From positions 1-40,921 of the forward strand of contig JAVBMR010000020.1 in NCBI GenBank assembly GCA_031552235.1: a stretch of DNA of 40,921 nucleotides, given 5' to 3'. The notes under the pieces were generated by a model, which saw only the letters and a list, made by a program, of their open reading frames with translations, was not told where the DNA came from and did not search any database. Source of the stretch: WRDF01 sp031552235 (lineage in GTDB: Bacteria > Bacteroidota > Bacteroidia > Bacteroidales > Rikenellaceae). The translations under genes were made by a program, and so were the position numbers. Of the stretch, positions 16,674 through 25,228 are shown in pieces (the stretch's first letter is position 1; every line of letters begins with the position of its first letter).

Positions 16674-17291
16674 TCACAGCCCAAGGCCGTTTAAGAAGAA
16701 ATTGATCTGCGACCCGCCGCCGGTGAGCATCGGGAATATGAACCCGTACATCGCCCCGAAGATATGCGCATGATGGTTCACGTGGCCTCCGCCGCGGCGT
16801 GCCGAGTAGGCTTCGTAGCCGATATAGAGTATCCCGAAAACAACGGCGGGCATGGGTAGCACGCCCATGAGGTATATTTTGCTGAGCGGCGAGTAGAATA
16901 TCGAGGTGAATACCACTGCCGACACCGCCCCCGACGCCCCGACCGATGTGTAATACGGATCGTCGCGGCGCTTGGACAGGTCATATATCGAAGCGAATAT
17001 GAGCCCCCCGAAGTAGAGCAGCGAGAACTTGAGGTTCGGCTCCATCGATATCCCGGCATGGAACTGCCCTGCGAACGTGGCCATCACGACACGCGCGAAC
17101 GACCAGAACACCAACATGTTTACCAGCAGGTGTGTCCAGTCGGCGTGGACGAATCCGTGCGTGACCACACGGTACCACTGGCCGCGCCTCACCACATTAT
17201 ACGGTTTGAGGCTGAGCCTGTCGAACGCCGCCCTGTTACTGAAGCACACCACCGAGATGGCGGCCGTGATGAATATGATGAATAGCGTCAT
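16674..17291 (-). CDS. Rhomboid-family intramembrane serine protease
   Basis: A 205-aa polytopic membrane protein with about six hydrophobic segments. The rhomboid core is clear: THGFVHADWTHLLVNM (44-59), the catalytic serine motif GASGAVS with Ser120, and the catalytic histidine in VNHHAHIFGAMYG (His176). It cleaves membrane-spanning substrates within the bilayer; targets are unknown. The ATG at 17291 follows the holA stop by 5 nt, and the downstream gene begins 4 nt after its stop, so all three are one transcription unit. Confidence 0.9.
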   Translation of the reverse strand: MTLFIIFITAAISVVCFSNRAAFDRLSLKPYNVVRRGQWYRVVTHGFVHADWTHLLVNMLVFWSFARVVMATFAGQFHAGISMEPNLKFSLLYFGGLIFASIYDLSKRRDDPYYTSVGASGAVSAVVFTSIFYSPLSKIYLMGVLPMPAVVFGILYIGYEAYSARRGGGHVNHHAHIFGAMYGFIFPMLTGGGSQINFFLNGLGL

Positions 17292-17296
17292 GTGGG

Positions 17297-18364
17297 TTAT
17301 AGCAGGGAAATTTTAAGCAAAAGTTCGCGCAGAAGCTCGCCGTCGTCCGCGCCGCCGTTGTCCATCCCCTTACTTTTCATATCGTACTCGCGCAGAAGCC
17401 CGAGGATCACGAACACTTTTTTGTTGGGGTATATGGCGGCAGCCTGTTTGTACTCGTTGAGGAAGAAAGGCGCGGGGACTTTGAGCATTTTGCACAGTTC
17501 GGCGTCGCCTGGCAGTGGTGTGTGCTTGTTCGCCGCCAGCCAGCGCTGGTAATTCAGTATGAAGATACGTTGGAAATGCGTGAAAAGCGTGCTGATCGTG
17601 ACCAGCAGCGGGTTTTCCTTCGGGTTGTGCGAGAAATGATCGGCGATGAGCAGCGCCTTTTCCATATTGCGGTCGCTCATGGCTTTTGTCAGCTCGTAGT
17701 TGTTGAAATCCTTGCTGATCCCGATGTTCTGCTCGATATGGTCGGCCGTGATGGTCTTCGTGCCTTCGGGCAGGTAGGTCAGCAGTTTCGACAGCTCGTT
17801 CGAGATCTTCGCTATGTCCACCCCCAAGTGGTCGACCAGCATCTGGAGGGCTTTCGGCTCTATCCCGCAGCCTTTCGTGCGGATGAACTCCCCGAGCCAC
17901 GGGCCGATCTCGTAGTCGCGCGGCCGCACCGACTCGAACACCACGCCGCCGGCCGACACATGTTTGTATAGCTGCGAACGCTTGTCCACGTTCTTCTCCT
18001 TGTGGCAGATGACGAGGATAGTACTGGGCGAAGGCGACTGGGTGTAGAGCGACAGTTGCTCGATCTTGCGCAACTGCTGGGCCTCCTTCACTATCACGAC
18101 CTGAAGGTTGCCCATCATTGGCATCTGGCGGGCGGCGTTTATGATGGAGCCCGCATCGCTGTCCTTGCCGTATGCGATTATCTGGTTGAAAGCCTTTTCC
18201 GCTTCGGTCAGCACGCCGCCTGCGAGCTGATCGCCGAGCTGGTCGATGAAGTATCCCTCGTCGCCCATCAGCAGGTAGACGGGCGCGAACCGACGCGCGG
18301 CGATATCTTTCGAGATCGCCGCATATTGGGCAACGCTGTCGCGGAAACTAATACTTTTGGCCAT
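17297..18364 (-). CDS. holA: DNA polymerase III delta subunit
   Basis: A 355-aa clamp-loader delta subunit starting at the ATG at 18364 (MAKSISFRD). A long in-frame extension upstream runs through repeat DNA and is rejected. The N-terminal region has PVYLLMGDEGYFIDQL, the HolA counterpart of the family's YLLYGEExyL block. The central SPSTILVICHKEKNVDKRSQLYK is typical of delta (VIxxxKLDKRxKLYK). The C-terminal collar helices include FTHFQRIFILNYQRW. It opens the DnaN ring during loading. A near-perfect promoter lies directly against the start codon, so the mRNA is probably near-leaderless. Confidence 0.93.
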   Translation of the reverse strand: MAKSISFRDSVAQYAAISKDIAARRFAPVYLLMGDEGYFIDQLGDQLAGGVLTEAEKAFNQIIAYGKDSDAGSIINAARQMPMMGNLQVVIVKEAQQLRKIEQLSLYTQSPSPSTILVICHKEKNVDKRSQLYKHVSAGGVVFESVRPRDYEIGPWLGEFIRTKGCGIEPKALQMLVDHLGVDIAKISNELSKLLTYLPEGTKTITADHIEQNIGISKDFNNYELTKAMSDRNMEKALLIADHFSHNPKENPLLVTISTLFTHFQRIFILNYQRWLAANKHTPLPGDAELCKMLKVPAPFFLNEYKQAAAIYPNKKVFVILGLLREYDMKSKGMDNGGADDGELLRELLLKISLL

Positions 18365-18371
18365 GGTCTTG

Positions 18372-18403
18372 CAAATATAGGAAAAGCCCGGCGGCAAGCC
18401 AAA
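18372..18403 (-). promoter_or_regulatory. Promoter of holA (TTTG-N20-TATATTTG)
   Basis: The minus strand shows -33 TTTG at 18403-18400 and -7 TATATTTG at 18379-18372, with 20-nt spacing. Only 7 nt separate it from the ATG, leaving almost no 5' leader. Confidence 0.7.
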
Positions 18404-18408
18404 TAAAT

Positions 18409-18580
18409 TCGGGATTATCCCTTTATGTCTTTTTCTGCCTTCCCCGAAAGCCAACGGCCGACGCCGGAACGCTGGCCGCCATGCACTAAAAACACATGGG
18501 TTTGAAGAGAAGAATAAATTCCCCTCCCCGAGTCGCTTTGCGACTCGCATCGCCGCCCATTGGGGCGGAGGGCTGCCTTA
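18409..18580 (-). repeat. Intergenic multi-hairpin repeat, family A copy 2
   Basis: This fills most of the 350-nt spacer between holA and the V-ATPase operon. It begins GGGATTATCCCTTT (18411-18424) then GTCTTTTTC, shared with the element at 32430. It continues with CATG..CATG, GAATAAATTC and the stem CGAGTCGC/GCGACTCG (18529-18547). The segment 18548-18573 then repeats that of the copy at 7.9 kb. The stem carries two compensatory base-pair changes relative to that copy. Confidence 0.7.
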
Positions 18581-18653
18581 TTCCCCGTTGGCTCATTCGC
18601 GCGCGCCTCGCGGCGGCAGACCGCACCACAAAGAGGTATTCTTGCTGACAAGC

Positions 18654-18693
18654 GTTCAAAAACAAAGCGGATAAACACCGAATGCCTATCCGC
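18654..18693 (-). terminator. Terminator of the V-ATPase operon
   Basis: GCGGATA (18667-18673) pairs with TATCCGC (18687-18693). On the minus strand the hairpin is followed by TTTGTTTTT. Confidence 0.75.
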
Positions 18694-18714
18694 TCCGTTG
18701 AAATATCCGGACAC

Positions 18715-19272
18715 TTACATTCCGACGATCATGTTTGTGCTGTCAACAACCGCCTGTACCGTTTCCGTCACCGCCTGATTGCCCGCAACCGCCTGTACCG
18801 CTTCGGTTACGGCAGGGCCGGGATCGCCCATAAGGCCTGTGAACATGAACACCATGGCGACGCCGAGGATAGCGTAAAGCTCGGGGAACGCCGCGAGGAT
18901 AAGTGTGTTACCCAGCACGTTGTGTCCGTTGCCGATGGCGGCGATGCCGTTGGCGCAAACCTTCGACTGCATGAGCGAACTGAAGAAGCCGGTTACCCCC
19001 ACGATGATCCCGAGCGCGAATATCATCCATGCCTGGAACTCGGTTATCTCGGGTATGAAATAGCCCTGGAGCAGGAAATAACCCACGAGGCCGTAAAGCC
19101 CCTGGCTGCCGGGTATCGCCGCGAGTACCATGTAGTTACCGAACGCGCCCTTGTTCTTTTTCATTGCCCCCACGGCTGCCATACCGGCGATGGACGTGCC
19201 TATCGAACTGGCGAGGAAGCTCATCCCGGCCATTATGCCCATCCCTAATGTTGCGACTGTAATAGGATTCAT
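18715..19272 (-). CDS. atpK: V-type ATPase subunit K (proteolipid, duplicated c-subunit)
   Basis: A 185-aa rotor-ring subunit with four transmembrane helices, i.e. two fused c-type hairpins. The ion-carrying Glu131 lies in the second hairpin (AAFPELYAI). The first hairpin has PGSQGLYG instead of a carboxylate. Ser56, Gln57, Tyr60, Gln102 (LMQSKVC) and Glu131 correspond to the Na+ ligands and their neighbours in E. hirae NtpK (Thr64, Gln65, Tyr68, Gln110, Glu139), so Na+ coupling is plausible. After helix 4 there is an unusual tail with a 13-residue tandem repeat (AVTEAVQAV and AVTETVQAV). It is the last gene of the operon, 32 nt after subunit I. Confidence 0.92.
   Translation of the reverse strand: MNPITVATLGMGIMAGMSFLASSIGTSIAGMAAVGAMKKNKGAFGNYMVLAAIPGSQGLYGLVGYFLLQGYFIPEITEFQAWMIFALGIIVGVTGFFSSLMQSKVCANGIAAIGNGHNVLGNTLILAAFPELYAILGVAMVFMFTGLMGDPGPAVTEAVQAVAGNQAVTETVQAVVDSTNMIVGM
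18748..18825 (-). repeat. 39-nt tandem repeat encoding the subunit K tail
   Basis: Two direct copies, beginning at 18748 and 18787 (AACCGCCTGTACCG), are offset by 39 nt. They encode the duplicated 13-residue unit at residues 154-179 of subunit K, in phase with the reading frame. Confidence 0.7.
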
Positions 19273-19304
19273 ACTTTTCTTTTTTTAGTTTGACTTATTT
19301 TGGT

Positions 19305-21125
19305 TTATTCTTTTTTCTTACTGCGTTTCAGTGGTGTGAACAGCCTCATGGTATCCTCGAACCCGGCGTTTTTGTAGAATTCCACGAACGTCAGACGCAT
19401 CGGGTGTACGAACGCGCTGATGGTGGACATGAACAGCGTGAGTATATGCCCGAACAGCAGGATTACGATCATGAATACCTGTTTCAGTCCCGGTATATCT
19501 CCGCTGAGGCCCACCGCGAGGTCGTTGAACACTGCCGCGAGGATGCCGCCCGAAAGCCCTATGGCGAACAGTCGGATATAGCTCAGGAAGTCGCTGATGA
19601 ACCCGGTTACATTATTGTACAGATCCCAAAGCCCGCTGCCGAAATTGATGAACGGGTTCTTGCCGGGCTTGTTCATGAACAGCATCAGGAAGGTGCCGAC
19701 GCCGAATACCGCAATCTTGGCAGGCGACCATGCCAGGATGGATGCCGGGACTTCCACGTCCAGCAGTTTGGCAAGATCGGGCAGGAACGTTACGAGCATC
19801 ATCATCCAGCCGATGGTCGCGAGGGCGTATTTGAACCCGAACCTGCGCGCGTACGTCACTATCTTGAGTATCATCGCGAAGAGTGTCTGCACTACGCCTA
19901 TGGCGAGGGCGATGTAGAACATGTGCGGGCCGATGAGGTAGTCCTTCATCCATGCGAACGGCGCCCATCCCGTGAGTTTCATCCCGAAGAACGAGTCCAT
20001 CAGCGCGCCGCACACTATTGTCGAGAGACCGAGTATGGTCACGAGGTTCGCCATGTCGCGCATCTTGGGCAGCTTGAACCGCATCACGAGGCCGAGGATA
20101 AAATATATCAGCCCGTATCCCGCGTCGGCGAGGCACAGCCCGAAGAACAGCGCGTAGAAAGGCCCGAAAAACCGTGTCAGGTCCATCGTGCCGTATTTGG
20201 GTTGGGAGTAGAACCCGCCGATTATCTCGAACATCCTGCTCCCTTTTTTGTTCTTCAGCAGGGTCGGGATGTCGTCTTCAGGCGTTGGCATAGATTTTAT
20301 ACACAACACATTGGGATATTCCGCGAGCATCCTGTCCACTTTCGCGGCGTCTTTCGCCGGCGCCCAGCCCTCCATGACCACGAGCGAGCCTTCCGCCTCT
20401 TCCGTGGCGCTCGACGCGGCCTGCCTCAGGTGCAGGTGGTCTTTCTCGCCATCCGCGTGCCGTGCGATCAGTTCGACCGACGCCGCCGCGCGGGCCATCT
20501 GTTTCAGCCACGGCTCGCGCCCTTTTTCCATGAAATATATCTCCGTCTCTTTGTCCTTGGCCGTGACCGCGGGCATTTTGACCTCCTGTGCGTTTATGGC
20601 AACCTCTTCGCCGGGGCCCACAATCGCCACGAAATAGGTGTTTGCGCCGTCCGCGCTTATCTGCCGGATGTTGTAGCGGCTGCCCCAGTCGGCAATATTC
20701 GCCTCGTACTCACGTGTGAAAACCGAGAAGAAACGCAGGATTATGCCGTTGTCATGCAGCTCCTGCAACTGTTGGGGATCGAAAGATCCCCAAGCCCTGA
20801 GGTCGGCAGCCTCTTTTTGCGCCTGAGCTATCGCCGCGTTCAGCTCGTCCAGGTTGCGTGAAGCCTCAACGTATTTCTCGAATGCCTCGTCGCCGTTCTT
20901 GTAGGGTTCGCCCGGCTCGAAACCGTCCTCTTTGGCCAGGGCCCTGAGGCGTTCCACGGCCGTGTTGTGGCGCTCGATGGAGAGCATCAGGTCGCGTTCG
21001 TGCTCGTCGGGTTCCCAGCCGGTGGTCGTGATGTCCACCAGGCCGAGGTCCTGCAGGCGGCTCAGGAAATCCTCCTTCTGCCGCGCGAACAGCACGATGT
21101 CGTATTTTGTCATCGGAACTATCAT
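19305..21125 (-). CDS. atpI: V-type ATPase subunit I (a-subunit)
   Basis: A 606-aa membrane stator subunit that forms the ion half-channels against the K ring. The N-terminal half is soluble and helical. From about residue 320 there are multiple membrane segments, including YALFFGLCLADAGYGLIYFI, the hallmark of V/A-type I subunits, and YIRLFAIGLSGGILAAVFND near the channel (with the conserved Arg). The ATG at 21125 overlaps the subunit D stop by 4 nt (ATGA), indicating translational coupling and favouring this start over the Met four codons later. Confidence 0.95.
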   Translation of the reverse strand: MIVPMTKYDIVLFARQKEDFLSRLQDLGLVDITTTGWEPDEHERDLMLSIERHNTAVERLRALAKEDGFEPGEPYKNGDEAFEKYVEASRNLDELNAAIAQAQKEAADLRAWGSFDPQQLQELHDNGIILRFFSVFTREYEANIADWGSRYNIRQISADGANTYFVAIVGPGEEVAINAQEVKMPAVTAKDKETEIYFMEKGREPWLKQMARAAASVELIARHADGEKDHLHLRQAASSATEEAEGSLVVMEGWAPAKDAAKVDRMLAEYPNVLCIKSMPTPEDDIPTLLKNKKGSRMFEIIGGFYSQPKYGTMDLTRFFGPFYALFFGLCLADAGYGLIYFILGLVMRFKLPKMRDMANLVTILGLSTIVCGALMDSFFGMKLTGWAPFAWMKDYLIGPHMFYIALAIGVVQTLFAMILKIVTYARRFGFKYALATIGWMMMLVTFLPDLAKLLDVEVPASILAWSPAKIAVFGVGTFLMLFMNKPGKNPFINFGSGLWDLYNNVTGFISDFLSYIRLFAIGLSGGILAAVFNDLAVGLSGDIPGLKQVFMIVILLFGHILTLFMSTISAFVHPMRLTFVEFYKNAGFEDTMRLFTPLKRSKKKE

Positions 21126-21739
21126 ACCGCTTCCTCCGTTCTTTGTTTTGCTGCCTGGTCCTGCCTGTTCTTGACTATCTTCTGGGCGCTTTTGCTGAGG
21201 TTTTCCTCGTCTTCGAGGAAGCGCCTGATCTTCAGTATCGCGGCCTCGTAACCCGGGATCTGCACCTTCTCATAAAGGTTCACTTTCTGGGTCGTTTTCT
21301 TGCGGGCGTAGTCCAGGAGCGCCGTTTTGCGGGCGTAGAACTCGTACTCTATCTTCAGGCGGGCGATTTTTTTAAGCAGCTCCACCCCGTCGGCAAACCA
21401 TATCGGGCTGCTGAAAAGGTCGTATTTCTTCTCGTCGAACATTACCTCTTTCAGCACCGGTATCCTCACGCCGGCGATCTTGTGTATCCCAAGCCCGACG
21501 TCGGCTATTTTCACGAGGTCGGGGTCGAATTCCCCCCAAAGGGCCGTCATGTATTCGTACGAGCCGATAAGCTTACGCTGTTTTTCCTCGAAGTCCCCGG
21601 CCATGTCTTTCGACTTCTGCACCTCGGCACGCAGGGCGGCTTCCTTACTTTTCAGTGTAGGGAGAGCATTCGTGCGCATCTTGAGCTGCTTGCCCATGTC
21701 GCCCAGCGAAGTCTTGTTATATTGGAATTTTATAGCCAT
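21122..21739 (-). CDS. atpD: V-type ATPase subunit D (central shaft)
   Basis: A 205-aa central-stalk subunit. It is almost entirely helical, with N-terminal YNKTSLGDMGKQLKMRTNALPTLKSKEAAL and C-terminal RRVNALE-like region KTTQKVNLYEKVQIPGYEAAILKIRRFLEDEE, forming the antiparallel coiled coil that rotates in the A3B3 ring. The start is the ATG at 21739. It is separated from atpB by 98 nt that hold a large hairpin, and is coupled to atpI by ATGA overlap. Confidence 0.95.
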   Translation of the reverse strand: MAIKFQYNKTSLGDMGKQLKMRTNALPTLKSKEAALRAEVQKSKDMAGDFEEKQRKLIGSYEYMTALWGEFDPDLVKIADVGLGIHKIAGVRIPVLKEVMFDEKKYDLFSSPIWFADGVELLKKIARLKIEYEFYARKTALLDYARKKTTQKVNLYEKVQIPGYEAAILKIRRFLEDEENLSKSAQKIVKNRQDQAAKQRTEEAV

Positions 21740-21768
21740 AATTTTAATTCCTTTTCATTGCATATTTT

Positions 21769-21833
21769 CATTTCTGCGGCTGTGGGGGTCGCCCAAAGGG
21801 CGAGCCGCAGAAATGAGCATCGCCGAGCGATGC
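21769..21833 (-). repeat. Hairpin repeat, family C copy 3, between atpB and atpD
   Basis: Outer arms CATTTCTGCGGCT (21769-21781) and AGCCGCAGAAATG (21803-21815) pair perfectly and enclose CGCCC-AAA-GGGCG. A second hairpin GCATCGC/GCGATGC follows (21817-21833). Same architecture as the elements at 4.57 and 34.59 kb. As it lies inside an operon, it could reduce downstream expression or protect upstream mRNA. Confidence 0.7.
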
Positions 21834-21837
21834 ATTA

Positions 21838-23160
21838 TTAATTTGCCGGCCAGTACTTGTCCATAAGGTCTTGTTTTATGGCGACCTCGGTCTGAGTGAA
21901 GTATTTGGCGAAAAGTCCCCACGCGGTATCGAGCATTGTGTCGATGTCTATGTTGACGTCTATCGCAAGCAGTTTCTTCGAGTAGTCGTGCGCGAATTTG
22001 AGCGTTCGTTCGTCGTAGTCCGACAGGTCGAAACCGTTTTCGAGCTTGGTCTTGGCGTTGGCGGCGTCGGCGTAGAGGCGCACGGCGGCGTTCATCGCCT
22101 GCGGGTGGTCTTCGCGCGTTTTCTTGCCGATAACCAGCTGTTTCAGGCGAGAGAGGCTTCGGAACGGGTCGACGATAACCTTACCCGTGTCGGAGTCGTT
22201 GCGCAGGAAGAGCTGCCCCTCAGTGATGTACCCTGTGTTGTCCGGCACGGCGTGGGTGATGTCGCCGCCTGAAAGAGTCGTCACGGCTATGATGGTTATT
22301 GAGCCGCCGTTCGGGAGCTGCACCGCTTTTTCGTATATCTTGGCCAGGTCGGAGTATAGCGACCCCGGCATCGAGTCCTTCGACGGGATCTGGTCCATGC
22401 GGTTCGACACGATGGCCAGCGCGTCGGCATACTGGGTCATGTCGGTGAGCAGGACAAGCACCTTTTCGCCCTTGTCGGCGGCGAAGTACTCGGCAGCCGT
22501 CAGTGCCATGTCCGGCACGAGGAGGCGTTCCACGGGCGGGTTCTCGGTGGTGTTCACGAAGCTGACGATGCGATCGAGCGCACCCGCGTTCTCGAACACA
22601 TGTTTGAAATACAGGAAGTCGTCGTTCGACATACCCATGCCGCCGAGGATGATCTTGTCGGCCTTTGCCCTCAGTGCCACCATTGCCATGACCTCGTTGT
22701 AGGGCTGGTCGGGGTCGGCGAAGAACGGTATCTTCTGGCCGGTCACGATGGTGTTGTTCAGGTCGATACCGGCTATACCGGTAGCGATGAGTTCCGAGGG
22801 CTGGAGCCTCTTGAACGGGTTAACCGTAGGGCCGCCGATCTCGCGGGGTTCGCCGGCGACCTGCTTACCGCCCTCCAATGGTTCACCGTAGGCGTTGAAG
22901 AAGCGGCCGGCGAGGTTATCGCCGACATTGAGTTTCGGGGGCTCGCCGTGGAATGTCACTTCCGAGTCGGTGGCGATGCCTTCCGTGCCGGAGAATATCT
23001 GGAGCGTTACCTGCTCGCCGTTCACTTTCACGACCTGCGCGAGCTTCCCGCCCACCGTCGCCAGCTCGTCATTGCCCACACCCGGCGCCCGGAGGCTCAC
23101 GGTAGCTTTCGTGATATGGTCTATCCTTGTGTATATCTTCTGGAATGCTTTGGTATTCAT
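21838..23160 (-). CDS. atpB: V-type ATPase subunit B (non-catalytic)
   Basis: A 440-aa regulatory nucleotide-binding-fold subunit that alternates with A in the soluble ring. The P-loop position reads GQKIPFFADPDQPYNEV, i.e. no Walker A lysine, as expected for non-catalytic B. Typical stretches include ERLLVPDMALTAAEYFA, VLVLLTDMTQYADAL and SLYSDLAKIYEKA. The start is the ATG at 23160, 20 nt after the atpA stop. Confidence 0.95.
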   Translation of the reverse strand: MNTKAFQKIYTRIDHITKATVSLRAPGVGNDELATVGGKLAQVVKVNGEQVTLQIFSGTEGIATDSEVTFHGEPPKLNVGDNLAGRFFNAYGEPLEGGKQVAGEPREIGGPTVNPFKRLQPSELIATGIAGIDLNNTIVTGQKIPFFADPDQPYNEVMAMVALRAKADKIILGGMGMSNDDFLYFKHVFENAGALDRIVSFVNTTENPPVERLLVPDMALTAAEYFAADKGEKVLVLLTDMTQYADALAIVSNRMDQIPSKDSMPGSLYSDLAKIYEKAVQLPNGGSITIIAVTTLSGGDITHAVPDNTGYITEGQLFLRNDSDTGKVIVDPFRSLSRLKQLVIGKKTREDHPQAMNAAVRLYADAANAKTKLENGFDLSDYDERTLKFAHDYSKKLLAIDVNIDIDTMLDTAWGLFAKYFTQTEVAIKQDLMDKYWPAN

Positions 23161-23180
23161 AATCTTGTCACTTTAGCTTT

Positions 23181-24956
23181 TTAGGCGGCGTTGGTTTTCG
23201 AAACGGCTTGCTTTTCCTCGACTACCCTTGTTATCTCGCCGCAATATTTTTTGAAGTCGTCGCTTCCCCACTTCGAGTAGTTGAGCTGCTTGAAGACGTT
23301 TATAAGGTTCTTGAAGAAACTGTGGCAGTCTTCGAAGCCTGTGTATTCGAACGACTTGCCGCAGATGTCGAGGATCGTGCCGAGCATGAATTTCTGCCGT
23401 TCGAGCGGTGTGTTGCAGTCGATGCTGTCGAATGCGTCCTGCTGGAGGATCACGAAGTCGATGAGTTCGCTCTTCCAGAAACGGTCGTGATATTCGATCG
23501 GCACTCCGTCATCGCCCAGTATATTGATCTGCTCCTGCGCCTCCTTACCCCTGAGGATCAGCGTCTTGGCCATGTTGACTTTTTCAACCCACCCTTTTTC
23601 CACGCGCTCGTCGAGGTAATCCACGATCTCGGGGTATTCCAGGTATTTCGAGTAGCTGTCCACGGGGTCGATGGCTGGGTAGCGCTTGCTGTCGGCGCGG
23701 CTCTGCGCGAGGGCGTAGAAACAGCGGGCCGCCTTCTTGGTCGATTCCGTAACCGGCTCCTTGAGGTTCCCGCCGGCGGGGGATACGGTTCCTAGGAACG
23801 TTACCGAGCCTTTTTCGCCGTTATGGAGATATACGAGGCCCGCACGGGCGTAGAAGTTCGAGATGATCGCCGAAAGGTCCATCGGGAAGGCGTCCTGCCC
23901 GGGAAGCTCCTCGAGGCGGTTGGACATCTCGCGAAGCGCCTGCGCCCAGCGCGAGGTGGAGTCGGCGAGGATCAGCACCTTGAGGCCCATCGCGCGGTAG
24001 TACTCGCCGATGGTCATGCCTGTGTAGACCGACGCTTCACGCGCGGCAACGGGCATATTCGATGTGTTGCATATAATAGTGGTGCGCTCCATCAGCTTGT
24101 GGCCGGTGCGGGGATCTTCCAATTCGGGAAACTCTTTGAACACCTCGACCACCTCGTTGGCACGTTCGCCGCACGCCACGAAGATGATGACGTCGGCCTC
24201 GGCCTGTTTCGAAATGGCATGCTGAAGTACGGTCTTGCCTGCGCCGAACGGGCCGGGGATGAATCCTGTGCCGCCCTCGGCGAGCGGATTGAACGTGTCG
24301 ATGGGGCGCACGCCGGTTTCCATGACGCGGCTCGGGCGCGGCTTCTCGGCGTATGCTTTGATCGGCACCTTCACAGGCCATTTCTGCACCATCGTAACGT
24401 TATGCTCCTTGCCGTCGGCATCGACCAGCACGGCCATCGTTTCCTCGATGGTGTATTCGCCAGCCTTGGCGACGCTTTTCACGGTGTACTTGCCCGCGAA
24501 CGAGAACGGGACCATGATCTTGTGCATCACCCACTGCTCCTTCACTTCGCCAAGCCAGCTTCCGGCCTCGACCGTGTCTCCCTCTTTCGCCAGCGGAGTG
24601 AATTCCCACTTGGCCTTGAAATCCATGGGTTCGGTACGCGATCCGCGCTGTATGAAAAGCCCGTCGAGTTTTTCGAGGTCGTTCTGAAGGCCGTCGTAGC
24701 TGCGCGAGAGTATGCCCGGCGCCAGCGTAACTTCGAGCATATGCCCCTGGAATTCGACCTTGTCACCGATCTTGAGCCCGCGCGTGGAGTCGAATACCTG
24801 CACATAGGCGTCGTCCCCCACGACCTTGATAACCTCGGCCATCAGCCTCAGGTCGCCATAGTGTACGTGGCAAATCTCGTTCTGAGACACCGGGCCGTCG
24901 GCCCTCACTGTGACGATATTGGAAATGATTCCCGTTACTTGACCTGTCGTGTTCAT
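23181..24956 (-). CDS. atpA: V-type ATPase subunit A (catalytic)
   Basis: A 591-aa catalytic ATPase subunit. The Walker A loop is GPFGAGKT (235-242), preceded by RPIDTFNPLAEGGTGFIPG. The arginine-rich LADSTSRWAQALREMSNRLEELPGQDAFP is the V-type Walker B/signature region. The non-homologous bulge typical of A subunits occupies about residues 110-190. ATP hydrolysis or synthesis is coupled to ion flow through I/K. The start is the ATG at 24956, after an unusual 272-nt structured gap. Confidence 0.97.
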   Translation of the reverse strand: MNTTGQVTGIISNIVTVRADGPVSQNEICHVHYGDLRLMAEVIKVVGDDAYVQVFDSTRGLKIGDKVEFQGHMLEVTLAPGILSRSYDGLQNDLEKLDGLFIQRGSRTEPMDFKAKWEFTPLAKEGDTVEAGSWLGEVKEQWVMHKIMVPFSFAGKYTVKSVAKAGEYTIEETMAVLVDADGKEHNVTMVQKWPVKVPIKAYAEKPRPSRVMETGVRPIDTFNPLAEGGTGFIPGPFGAGKTVLQHAISKQAEADVIIFVACGERANEVVEVFKEFPELEDPRTGHKLMERTTIICNTSNMPVAAREASVYTGMTIGEYYRAMGLKVLILADSTSRWAQALREMSNRLEELPGQDAFPMDLSAIISNFYARAGLVYLHNGEKGSVTFLGTVSPAGGNLKEPVTESTKKAARCFYALAQSRADSKRYPAIDPVDSYSKYLEYPEIVDYLDERVEKGWVEKVNMAKTLILRGKEAQEQINILGDDGVPIEYHDRFWKSELIDFVILQQDAFDSIDCNTPLERQKFMLGTILDICGKSFEYTGFEDCHSFFKNLINVFKQLNYSKWGSDDFKKYCGEITRVVEEKQAVSKTNAA

Positions 24957-25228
24957 ATGTTGTGTATTTTAGAATTATTTTTCATCCACTTTTGGGCGGG
25001 CAACCGAGCGGGCGGCGAGGGCAGAGACCGCTCGCGGACTTTGCCGAGTCGCGTGCGAGGAAACCACCGGTAAAAGTGGAGTAAAACCCGCCGCCCTCAC
25101 CGTCGCCTAAGTTTCTCCCGCAAGCTTCCCTCGCTAAACGATAGCTCGGGCGATCTTGCTTCGAAACTTTTAACGGCTCCGCTGAAGAGTGCGGGGCCTT
25201 AGCTTTCGGCGAATTTAAACTGCTGTTT
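24957..25228 (-). other. Structured 272-nt spacer inside the V-ATPase operon
   Basis: No open frame of credible codon use was found between DUF2764 and atpA, although other neighbours in the operon are spaced by -4 to 98 nt. The spacer is GC-rich. CCACTTTT (24988-24995) and AAAAGTGG (25072-25079) can enclose about 75 nt with internal stems such as CCGCTCGCGG. It does not match the A/B/C repeats. It may be an RNA-processing or attenuation region, or a decayed insertion. Confidence 0.45.

Noticed and set aside
18365..18550. 62-residue extension of holA
   Set aside because: It reads through the promoter and repeat DNA with no Met start; MAKSISFRD at 18364 fits HolA.
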